Below are positions 23,432 to 30,977 of a stretch of 64,000 bases of DNA, one piece after another. Location: positions 184,605 to 248,604 of the forward strand of contig NZ_JBGCCK010000011.1 in the NCBI RefSeq assembly GCF_041262525.1, in the 5' to 3' direction. The stretch is from Streptacidiphilus sp041262525 (GTDB taxonomy: Bacteria; Actinomycetota; Actinomycetes; Streptomycetales; Streptomycetaceae). Every line of letters begins with the position of its first letter. The stretch's first letter is position 1. The notes under the pieces were generated by a model that worked only from the letters and a program-made list of their open reading frames with translations, did not search any database and had not been told where the DNA came from. The position numbers and the translations under genes were made by a program.

Positions 23432-25237
23432 TCAGCCGCCGCTCGCGACGATCTCGGGGCACGGGCTGCCCGTGGGATGTGCGTAGCTGGTGCCGATCTG
23501 CAGGGTTCCCGGGGTTTGTACGGTCAGTCGTGTCCAGGGGCCGTCGGCTGTGAGGCATCCCGTCCCTGTGCCGACCACGGACAGCCAGGGCGACCAGGCG
23601 ATCCGGACGAGCACGGTTCCGGGCGTGGACACCTGGAGCGTGAGTGCGGCCTGTCCCGCGTCGACCACGGTGGCCGGAGCGTCGGCGAGCGGAAGTGCGT
23701 CCGCGACCCGGTACACCTTCCAGTGCTTGTCGCTCCACACCGGCTCGAGCCACGGCCGCCCGGAGGCGACGATGCGGCTCTCGGTCGTCGAGGCGTAGTC
23801 GAATGACGTATCGGGGAGCACGACGTAGTCCACTGCCCAGTTCCGGAGCCAGGCGTGGTAGTTGGTGTCGTCGAGGGTGCCGTTGTAGAAGAGCGGATTG
23901 CGTATGAGGTCCGCCTGTCGGTTCCATCCCCGGGCCAGTTCCACCGTGGCCGCGAGGCTTGATGCCTCGACGTGCGACGCGGTTCCCACGACCTCGACGC
24001 GGCCCTGGTCGGCCCCGAGTCTGGTCAGTTCGGCGGCCAAGGGCTTGGCGTACTGCGTCCATCCGGAAGCCGGTGCGGCGACGAAGATGTCCGTCAGCGG
24101 TTGGATGGTCTGCCAGGACAGTGCGATCGCGAAGGTGATCCACAGTGCGCGTGCCCGACGCCCTTTGGAGACCCTTGCCGCGGCCAGCAGCAGGGTTGCC
24201 GCGAAGAGCAGCGCGAGCCGTTCGACGTTGCTGCCTATGGGGGAGGGAATCAGAACCGTGAGCAGATTGCCGAGCGCGTAGGTCCAGGCTCCGATCCTCA
24301 CCGCCCGCCAGGACGCCGGTGCGAGCAGCGCGAGCGGCAGGGTGGTGGCCAGTACCAGGGTGAGCTGGAGCAGGATGTAGGGCTGAACGCCGTAGAAGGG
24401 GAAGAGCAGAGCTGTGGTTCCCACGACCAGGGGTGGTCCGGCGGCCAGGACGGCGGCAGCCGCACGTCTGCCGGTCAGGAACAGGGCGGGGGCAATGGCC
24501 AGGAGGAACAGGCCGTCCACCGGGCTGGCCAGGGTCGCGAGCAGGCCGAGCAGGCCGGCGATCGCAGCCCGCGGTCCGGCTGCCCCGCGGGTCTCGTAGA
24601 CGGTCAGCACCGCAGCGAGCGCGAAGAACGCGCCGACGGCAAAGGTGATCCGCCCGGAGGCCGTGTTGCACGCCAACCCCGCCGCGCCACACAGCGCGGG
24701 CAAGAGCGGGCGAGGGACCCCTGAGCGCATCAGCAGCCGTGCGAGGAGGGCCGCGGCGAGGGTCCCGGCTACGACTCCGGTGGCGCGCACTCCCAGAAGA
24801 GCCATCAGGTAGGGGGTGAGCACGCTGTAGGAGGCCAGGTGCATGCCGCCGTACCAGGCGAGATCGTAGACCGACCCCGGATGGGCCGCGGCGAATTGCG
24901 CCCAGGCGTACTGAGCGGCCATGTCGCCGCCGTCGGTGGCCAGCCAAAGAGCCCACCCGGCCTGGATCGATCCCGCGAACAGCACGGCCGCCACGACCGG
25001 ATGGCGCAACCACGTCCGCCACGACCAGCGCGCAGGGCGAACCGGCCTTCGGCCGACCGACTCCAGGCTTCGGCCCTGGCGGGGGTTGGGGATGGTGACC
25101 CTGTCGACCGGGGGACTGATGGCCGGGAGGGTCAGGAGGCTGGCGCGGGGCGTGCGGATCATTGGCGTCGGAATCAGTTCTGGGCAGTCGGCTGCTGCCG
25201 GAGCAGCCGCGGGGCGGTCGGTCGGCCGGGTGGGCAT
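23432..25237 (-). CDS. Large polytopic membrane protein (GT-C-like)
   Basis: A 601-aa protein with a hydrophilic N-terminus (about 75 residues), roughly 11 membrane segments (residues 80-390) and an extracytoplasmic C-terminal domain (400-601) with SFDYASTTESRIV and ESVWSDKHWKVYRV-like strands. The first loop has DGGDMAAQYAWAQF, where the acidic residues fit the catalytic loop of GT-C lipid-linked-sugar transferases. No SD sequence precedes ATG 25237. A 37-codon frame with a good SD ends 11 bp upstream, suggesting translational coupling. Likely paired with the next gene upstream in cell-envelope glycan work; the reaction is unknown. Confidence 0.75.
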   Translation of the reverse strand: MPTRPTDRPAAAPAAADCPELIPTPMIRTPRASLLTLPAISPPVDRVTIPNPRQGRSLESVGRRPVRPARWSWRTWLRHPVVAAVLFAGSIQAGWALWLATDGGDMAAQYAWAQFAAAHPGSVYDLAWYGGMHLASYSVLTPYLMALLGVRATGVVAGTLAAALLARLLMRSGVPRPLLPALCGAAGLACNTASGRITFAVGAFFALAAVLTVYETRGAAGPRAAIAGLLGLLATLASPVDGLFLLAIAPALFLTGRRAAAAVLAAGPPLVVGTTALLFPFYGVQPYILLQLTLVLATTLPLALLAPASWRAVRIGAWTYALGNLLTVLIPSPIGSNVERLALLFAATLLLAAARVSKGRRARALWITFAIALSWQTIQPLTDIFVAAPASGWTQYAKPLAAELTRLGADQGRVEVVGTASHVEASSLAATVELARGWNRQADLIRNPLFYNGTLDDTNYHAWLRNWAVDYVVLPDTSFDYASTTESRIVASGRPWLEPVWSDKHWKVYRVADALPLADAPATVVDAGQAALTLQVSTPGTVLVRIAWSPWLSVVGTGTGCLTADGPWTRLTVQTPGTLQIGTSYAHPTGSPCPEIVASGG

Positions 25238-25248
25238 GCCCGGGTCGG

Positions 25249-25362
25249 TCAGCGGTGGGGCGCCGACTGCGGAGCACCTCCGGCGGATGGCGGGGCAGAT
25301 GGCGGGGCGGATGGCGGGGCAGATGGCGGGGCGGATGGCGCCGAGGGACGGTTCAGGGGCAT
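25249..25362 (-). CDS. 37-aa Pro/Ser/Ala-repeat leader-like ORF
   Basis: Minus-strand ATG (25362) follows GGAGG with a 7-nt spacer. It encodes MPLNRPSAP followed by repeated SAPP units and stops at 25249. The repeat is the 12-bp DNA repeat read in frame. It lies between two membrane-protein genes, 11 bp before one that lacks an SD, so it may serve to load ribosomes. It may equally be the relic of a longer N-terminus. Confidence 0.45.
   Translation of the reverse strand: MPLNRPSAPSAPPSAPPSAPPSAPPSAGGAPQSAPHR
25285..25340. repeat. 12-bp tandem repeat
   Basis: Alternating units GGATGGCGGGGC and AGATGGCGGGGC, about 4.7 copies, period 12 (24 counting the alternating G/A). Copy-number change would keep the frame of the small ORF that contains it. 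Confidence 0.9.
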
Positions 25363-25385
25363 GGAGTCGCCTCCACTGCGCGGCG

Positions 25386-26771
25386 TCACCAGGACCATCC
25401 TCGTCCGCCGGTGTTGTGCATCAGTGCAAGAAAGGTCGTGGCCGCCAGCAGCCATCCGACGAGCGCGTTGCGACGGAGTACGGCGGCGAAAGGCCAGCTG
25501 ACGGCGCTGTACCAGGGCATGGCCCACGGGGCGGCCAGCACCCATGCCAAGGTCAGGACGAACGGGATTCCCACCACGAGGGGTGTGGCCTGTGGCAGCC
25601 GGGGCTGAAGTCGCCGGGCGATCACGATCGTCGCCACCGGCCATGCCACGCTGATAGCAGCTTCCGTCACGGCCCCGCCCACGGTGGAGTTCCCGAGATG
25701 TTGGACGGCCTGCCAGAGCGAGGGGACCGAAACCAGATGGGAGGCCGCACGCAAAGGGGCAAGGGCGTGGAGTCCGTAGCCGGCGTAGAGCACCGTCACG
25801 GTGGAAACCGCTGCGGCGGACAGGCGGAGCGCCCGGGCCCAGGCGCGCTCCCACAGCAGCGCGAGGATCAGCCCCGCGACGACAAGACCGGCGCTGACCT
25901 TGAGACCGCAGGCCAGCCCGAGGAGCACGCCGGCGGTCGCGTCCCGGTGCCACGCGCCCGTACGTATGCTGACGAGCACGGCTCCGGCGGCAAGGACGGC
26001 CACAAAGGTGTCCAGATGACCGCCGGCGACCAGTTGCCCGATCAGGACGGGATTGGCCACCCACAGCAGGGCGGCGCGGCTTCGATCCTCGGCCACGCGC
26101 ACCAGCAGGAGACCGGCGGCCAGGAATGCGGCCGCGTTGGCGAGCATCAGCAGCCATATCGTCAGCCAGGGTCGGTCGCCGCCGACCGCCGCGGCCGCCT
26201 CCTGGATCCAGGTCGCCACCGGCCCGTAGACGGAGGGAGTATGCAGCCAGCTGGGGCTGACCAACTGCGCGTAGCTCCCGCCCAGGTCTGCCGGGCTCAC
26301 GCGATACGGATCGGCGCCCAGAGCGGCGATGCGGCCGTAGGCGGCATAACTCGCGACGTCCGCGGAGCCGGTGGGAGTCATGGAGCTGCAGAGCAGCACA
26401 GCAGCGGTACCGGCCGCGAACAAGCGCGGTACGCCGGGTCGCCATCCGCGGCGCGTCGCTGCGAGCATGCCCAGCAGTCCGAGGGCCTGCGCGGTTATCG
26501 CGCCGCACATCACCAGGGTGGAGGCGCCCGCTGACATGGGTGGAAGGACGGAGAGCGGCAGTCGTACCGCGACCGTGTGATCGTTCGGCGCGCTTGCTCC
26601 CACCAGCACCATCAGCAGCACGCCCAGCACGGACACCGAGACCGCGGTAACAGGAGTGGCCAGTGCGCTCGCGAGACGGTCCGCGCCCGCCCACCGAACC
26701 GTCCCGGGCCGTGACGGCACCCCGGGGAGGGCGGCTGTGACCGCGCCCTGCTCCTTGCTGACTGTCACCAC
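25386..26771 (-). CDS. GT-C mannosyltransferase-like membrane protein (MptA/MptB type)
   Basis: A 461-aa protein with about 12 membrane segments. The first large loop reads SADVASYAAYGRIAALGADPY and VYGPVATWIQEA, the layout of actinobacterial polyprenol-phosphomannose-dependent alpha-1,6-mannosyltransferases, in which the Asp of the first loop is catalytic. A C-terminal PWAMPWYSAVSWPF motif also fits that family. It would add sugars to lipid-linked glycans outside the membrane. GTG 26771 lacks an obvious RBS. It precedes the GT-C-like gene, probably as an operon. Confidence 0.75.
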   Translation of the reverse strand: MVTVSKEQGAVTAALPGVPSRPGTVRWAGADRLASALATPVTAVSVSVLGVLLMVLVGASAPNDHTVAVRLPLSVLPPMSAGASTLVMCGAITAQALGLLGMLAATRRGWRPGVPRLFAAGTAAVLLCSSMTPTGSADVASYAAYGRIAALGADPYRVSPADLGGSYAQLVSPSWLHTPSVYGPVATWIQEAAAAVGGDRPWLTIWLLMLANAAAFLAAGLLLVRVAEDRSRAALLWVANPVLIGQLVAGGHLDTFVAVLAAGAVLVSIRTGAWHRDATAGVLLGLACGLKVSAGLVVAGLILALLWERAWARALRLSAAAVSTVTVLYAGYGLHALAPLRAASHLVSVPSLWQAVQHLGNSTVGGAVTEAAISVAWPVATIVIARRLQPRLPQATPLVVGIPFVLTLAWVLAAPWAMPWYSAVSWPFAAVLRRNALVGWLLAATTFLALMHNTGGRGWSW

Positions 26772-27023
26772 TGGTCGCTCACCGTACTGACCTGTGCCGG
26801 GGTGCGGGCGAGAGGCGGCGACGCTCCCGCGTATGGGTCATTGTCGTTCTGCTCCGAAAGCTCAATAAGGAGGCGTGGCCTACATCTGCGCCCGGCGGTG
26901 GTCCGGTTTGGCGGGCGTGCGCCGCAGCACTGAGGCCTGGCGACGGCCAGTGAGCTGGGGTGGGTGCTCGCCGGAAGCAATCTAAGGGTCGAACATGTGA
27001 CGGGATCTTGATTCCGGTTATGA
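26772..27023. other. Intergenic stretch without recognisable gene
   Basis: Upstream DNA of the mannosyltransferase-like gene on the minus strand. It is less G/C-biased than its neighbours (for example CGAAAGCTCAATAAGGAGG around 26850-26870). No ORF with coding bias or RNA gene was recognised. Confidence 0.5.
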
Positions 27024-27043
27024 CGTCTACATGAATGTAGACG
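27024..27043. promoter_or_regulatory. Perfect 20-bp palindromic operator-like site
   Basis: CGTCTACAT (27024-27032), centre GA, ATGTAGACG (27035-27043). Its length and symmetry fit a TetR- or MarR-type operator. It lies upstream of the arginase-fragment/DegT-like cluster. The 11-mer ATGAATGTAGA also occurs near 21463 in the hydrolase/TetR intergenic region. Confidence 0.5.
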
Positions 27044-27134
27044 GCTCCTGCGCCGACCGCGGCGGCGGGGGCATCGCGTACCCGCTGGAGGGGCCCTCCC
27101 AAGGTGACGGCGGCCGGTCCGCCTCGAGTCGGCT

Positions 27135-27416
27135 GTGAGTGGGATTCCACTCGGTGCGCGGACTATGGAGGACACGGCGCTCTCCGTCGATATCGACGTG
27201 CTGGATCCGCACATTATGCGGAGCGTCACCAATCCGCTCCCGGACGGTCTCGGCCCCGGCGAGCTCCAGGCTGTGATCGAGGCGGCGGCCGCGCACGGGC
27301 GACGCGTGCGGCAGTTCATGCTCACCGAGTTCGCGCCGGCCGAGTCGGCGGGCGTAGCCGACGCCGCCACGGCCGCTCATCTCCTCATGCGGTCGATCGA
27401 TGCCTGCCTACGCTGA
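27135..27416 (+). pseudogene. C-terminal fragment of an arginase/ureohydrolase-family protein
   Basis: The 93-aa frame contains ALSVDIDVLDPHIM, where the paired Asp residues are the second metal-binding motif (SxDxDxxDP) of ureohydrolases, then NPLPDGLGPGELQAVIE and FMLTEFAPAES in place of the usual final metal/substrate segment. The first metal motif (GGDHS) and some 200 residues are missing. It overlaps the next gene by 17 bp, which suggests an originally coupled operon. Confidence 0.65.
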
Positions 27417-28611
27417 CTCCACCAACCGCGCGAACCCCGCGGCCCCACCGACGCCCCTGCAGGACTGGCTCGGCTACAGCAAGATGCTGCTGCTGGACTC
27501 CGGCAGTGCCGCGCTCTCCCTCCTCCTCGATGCGCTCTCTGCGTCCCGTCCGGCGGGCCGCGGCGGTCCGGTGCGGCTGCCGGGCCTCGGCTGCTGGACG
27601 CTGACCAGCGCGGTGGAGGGGATCGGTGGACGTCCGGAGTTCTACGACGTGGACCGCAGGGGCGAACCGATCGGGCCGGCCGGCGAGGACCCCTCGGTCC
27701 TGATCCAGCCCTGGGGCGGCACTGTCGGAGCGCAGCACTTCGCCTCGGAGCTGCGTTCGGTGTCCGGGCCCAGGGTGCTGGACTGCACTCTCTCGGTCTT
27801 CGGGGCCCCGGCCGCGTCGCGGGCGGTGGACGGCTTCGCCGCTGCGGTGATCAGCCTCGGACAGGCCAAGCCGCTCGGCCTTCCGGGCGGCGGCGGGTTG
27901 CTGCTGGTCGAGGACGGCGGTCTGTACGACGAGCTGCGCGGCATCCTGCGGCACCACTACGAGAACCTCAGCTGGACCCGCCGTGCGAGGAGGTACACCT
28001 CCGCCGACCGGCTGGCGTCGGCTCTGGACCTCCAGGTCTCCTGGCTCAAGGAGCATCATGTTGCCAGGGTCGACGAGGTGGAGCGGGTCCGGGAGCGGGT
28101 CGCCTCGGCCACCGCGCTGGAGCCGCTGGCGCCGCCCCGCGCCGCCGACACACCGGGCGTCACGGTGGTGGTGCCGTTCCTCCTGCCCGCCGACTACCCG
28201 GTCTCGGCGCGCGACCTCCACCGGGTGGCGATGGCGGAGCGGATCCCCCTGCTCACGCATCCGGTCACCCCGCCGTACCTGGAACCGGCGGGCGCGGACC
28301 TGAGCGGTGACTGCCCGGTGGCCGAGGACATCGCTCGGCGGCTGGTCTTCCTGCCGGCCACCGTCGCCGAACTGGGCTCCCTGGACGCGCTGTCCCGGCT
28401 GCTGGACTCGGTGGCCGCGCAGGCTTCCGTCTTCCGCTACCCGTATGCCATGGCGGGCACGGCGCGGCAGGAGTCGCCCGCCGTGCTGCGCGGACCGGGG
28501 ATCCTCGGACGGCGGCTGGACGGCGACTTCGTCTTCTCGCACCAGGTGACCAGTCGTCGGTTCCGGGTGTCGGCTGCGGTGGCGACGGACCTCATGGAAC
28601 GGCTGGGGTGA
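27400..28611 (+). CDS. DegT/DnrJ/EryC1-like PLP-fold protein
   Basis: A 403-aa protein. It begins MLLLDSGSAALSLLLDAL, the sugar-aminotransferase pattern for PLP phosphate binding, and has DCTLSVFG (the Asp that contacts the PLP nitrogen) and SLGQAKPLGLPGGGG in place of the usual SFHxxKxLxxGEGG, with the Lys retained. Catalytic capacity is therefore plausible but divergent. The last 55 residues (VLRGPGILGRRLDGDFVFSH onward) form an extra C-terminal segment not usual in the family. It is coupled to the next gene by a GTGA overlap. The substrate is unknown. Confidence 0.75.
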   Translation: MPAYADSTNRANPAAPPTPLQDWLGYSKMLLLDSGSAALSLLLDALSASRPAGRGGPVRLPGLGCWTLTSAVEGIGGRPEFYDVDRRGEPIGPAGEDPSVLIQPWGGTVGAQHFASELRSVSGPRVLDCTLSVFGAPAASRAVDGFAAAVISLGQAKPLGLPGGGGLLLVEDGGLYDELRGILRHHYENLSWTRRARRYTSADRLASALDLQVSWLKEHHVARVDEVERVRERVASATALEPLAPPRAADTPGVTVVVPFLLPADYPVSARDLHRVAMAERIPLLTHPVTPPYLEPAGADLSGDCPVAEDIARRLVFLPATVAELGSLDALSRLLDSVAAQASVFRYPYAMAGTARQESPAVLRGPGILGRRLDGDFVFSHQVTSRRFRVSAAVATDLMERLG

Positions 28612-29531
28612 CCAGGATGACTGGGGCGACCAGGATCCACCATCTGGGTTCCGATCCGGCGGAGGTGGCAAGCGCGGTACTGCTGAGCAGACGTCGGAGC
28701 GTGCTCGTGTCGGCCGAGCCGAAGTCCCGGGCCGCGCTGGTGCTGCGACGCACCGGCTTCCGGCCGCTGGCCTCCGAGTGGCACTGCGTACGGGACCTGC
28801 TCGCCGACCCGCGATCGGGCGACCGGAAGAGCCGGCTCGCGCTGTCTGCCTCGCTCGCGGCCTGGCGGGCGAACCGGCTGAGCCTTGCGCTCACCAGCGT
28901 CAGCGAGGTCGGGCTGGACCGGCTGGAGGAGGAGTTCTACTTCCCGATCCTGGTCCGGGAGCTGTACTCGCGCGGCCGTGCTCCGCACGGCGCGCAGAAC
29001 CTGGCCCAGTTCCGCCGGCTCGCCCCGCCGCATGCCGTGGTCGCGCTGGTGCGGCAGGGGAACCGTACCTGCGGTGCCGCGTTGCTCCGGTCCGACGACC
29101 TGTCACGCCTGGACCTCCTGGTCGCGGGTCGGCGGCCGAGCCTGGAGCGGACGCTCGTCGGCGACGTGTACAGCCTGGAGCGCGGCCTCGCCGACTGTCG
29201 GCGGGCCTTCCTCCACGCCCTCGCGGTCGCCGCGGCCCAGGGCGGCTGGTCCGCCCTCTCCTACGGAGCCGACACGGCGTGGGTCGACCGAGGGTACGTC
29301 CCGGTGGTGCTGGAGAAGCTCCGCTGGACTGATGCGGTCCTCGCCTCCGCCGACGGGAGACGCCCCTACTTCCGCAGCGGCGCGTCGCCTGCTGTCGACC
29401 GCACCGGGCTCGTCCTGGCCACGACGGGCGGCACCGCGCGATTCGAACAAGGCGCTGTCGGCGCGGACCAGTTCGATTCGCTGACGGCAAGACTCGCCCG
29501 CATCGACCGCGCCGCCGGGCGCCTTTCCTGA
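28608..29531 (+). CDS. Unrecognised protein, possibly GNAT/FemAB-like acyltransferase
   Basis: A 307-aa soluble protein. The central stretch HAVVALVRQGNRTCGAALLRSDD followed by AFLHALAVAAAQGGWSALSYG and WVDRGYVPVVLEKLRW resembles the strand-helix-strand layout of GNAT or FemAB-type acyltransferases. No catalytic residues can be assigned. The GTG at 28608 overlaps the preceding stop; ATG 28617 is an alternative. Gene overlap and order suggest joint action with the DegT-like protein. Confidence 0.7.
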   Translation: MTRMTGATRIHHLGSDPAEVASAVLLSRRRSVLVSAEPKSRAALVLRRTGFRPLASEWHCVRDLLADPRSGDRKSRLALSASLAAWRANRLSLALTSVSEVGLDRLEEEFYFPILVRELYSRGRAPHGAQNLAQFRRLAPPHAVVALVRQGNRTCGAALLRSDDLSRLDLLVAGRRPSLERTLVGDVYSLERGLADCRRAFLHALAVAAAQGGWSALSYGADTAWVDRGYVPVVLEKLRWTDAVLASADGRRPYFRSGASPAVDRTGLVLATTGGTARFEQGAVGADQFDSLTARLARIDRAAGRLS

Positions 29532-29545
29532 AGGACGTCGAGCCT

Positions 29546-30665
29546 GTGCTCTCCGTACCCCCTGAGCCTGCGTTCCGGACGCTGCTGACCAGCAGGATCT
29601 GCTCGGCGCTGGCCGGCCCGGCCGTGCCCGTGCTGCTCGTGATGACGGTGCTGTCGACGTCGCACGGGCCGCATGCGCTGAGCGCCGTCCTGGCGGCCGA
29701 GGCCGCCCCGGCGGTGCTGTTCCTCTTCGTCGGTGGGGTCGTCAGCGACCGCTTCTCGCGCCGACGGCTGGTCATCGCGGCCGATGTGGTCAGCGCGGGC
29801 ACCTGCGCGCTCGTGGCGGCACTGCTCTGGATGCACGGTGCCTCGGAGGCGGCGCTCTGCCTCGTCGCCGCCGTCAACGGCGCCAACCAGGCCCTGCTGT
29901 TTCCGGCGTACCGGTCGCTGTTCCCGAGGACGGTCGAGCAGGCCAACCTCCAGGCAGCCAACAGCATCCGCAGCCTGGTCGGCTCCCTGAGCAGCATCGT
30001 CGGCCCCGCCCTCGTGGGCGCCCTGGCGCCGGTGACGGGACAGGCCGGGGCCTGGAGCGCATGCGCGCTGGGCTACGCCGCGTCGGCGGTGCTGATGCTC
30101 CGCGTGGCAGCCGACGCCCACGGGAGCACCGATGACTCGGTGCTCGCCCAGATGCGTTCCAGTTGGCAGTACTTCCGCAGCCAGCGCTGGCTGGTCGCGG
30201 TCGACGCGTACGCGGCGGTCTGGCACCTGCTGGTGTGGGCGCCGTTCCTGGTCGCCGGCGCCCTCGTGGTCGACCAGCGGTACGGAGGAGCGCACTCCTG
30301 GGGCTACGTACAGGCGGCGATCGGCGGGGGGACGCTGCTCGGTGCGGTGCTGGCCAACCGGCTCAGGCTGCGGCGCGTGCTGGTCGTCGCGGTGGCCGGA
30401 GTGGGGGCCTTCGGGGGTCCCCGACGCCATCCTCGGTCAGATCTTCAGCTACGACTACCTGGTCTCGGTGGCGCTGCTGCCCCTCGGTCTGATGCTGGTG
30501 CCGCTCATGTCCTCGGCCGTCGGCAACCTGGCTCTGCTGACCGCCGCCGGGGTGGTGTCCTTCCTCGGCATGCTCGGCCTCTGGCTGCTCCCCTCCGTAC
30601 GCGGCGTGTTGGACGAGGCCCCGGCCGTCGGCGCGGCAGCAGTGCCGGAGGAGGTCCCGGTCTGA
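29546..30665 (+). pseudogene. MFS exporter broken by frameshift and internal deletion
   Basis: The frame from GTG 29546 codes for about eight membrane segments (DRFSRRRLVIAADVVSAG as motif A) up to VVAVAGVGAF near 30405. The conserved end (VPDAILGQIFSYDYLVSVALL to VRGVLDEAP) continues in another frame to 30665. The switch lies at a run of five G. The joined product would be about 373 aa and seems to lack one or two segments before VPDAILG, so a deletion accompanies the frameshift. It would be the exporter of the DegT-like cluster. Confidence 0.75.
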
Positions 30666-30702
30666 GCCGGGAGGCCCGCCGGCCACGGCAGGGCGCAACT
30701 GC

Positions 30703-30746
30703 ATTGGTCCAGACCTATTGACGGGCCTCGCCGCCCCTTCTACGAT
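30703..30746 (+). promoter_or_regulatory. Chitinase promoter with DasR-type (dre) site
   Basis: TTGGTCCAGACCTA (30704-30717) closely matches the DasR-responsive element TGGTCTAGACCA. It abuts the -35 TTGACG (30718-30723), which stands 17 nt before TACGAT (30741-30746). Repression by DasR, relieved by glucosamine-6-phosphate, is known for streptomycete chitin genes. Confidence 0.75.
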
Positions 30747-30977
30747 CCGGTTCGGCATACCCCACATGTCCCCACCTCACCCAGAGCCGGGCGTCGCGCC
30801 CCCACGCGTTGGTCATGTCCATGGCGCTCGGCGGGAAGGGAGCACTGCATGTTCCGTCGGAGGTCGCGTACGACACGCCTGCCGGGTGATGTCCGCCCCT
30901 GTCCGGTTTCAGCCCGCCTCGAAGGCGACCAGGCCGGGAGCGAGCCGCTCCGAGCCCCCCGCCCGCAGAGGGCGATC

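Noticed and set aside
22589..23806. Long plus-strand ORF (405 codons) over the debris region
   Set aside because: Arg/Ser/Pro-rich shadow crossing fragments that make sense in other frames.
25285..25340. 12-bp repeats as CRISPR or iterons
   Set aside because: Uninterrupted period-12 array with no spacers; no replication gene nearby.
30390..30430. Programmed ribosomal frameshift in the MFS gene
   Set aside because: No classical slippery site, and the protein also seems to lack membrane segments around the junction, which fits mutation better.
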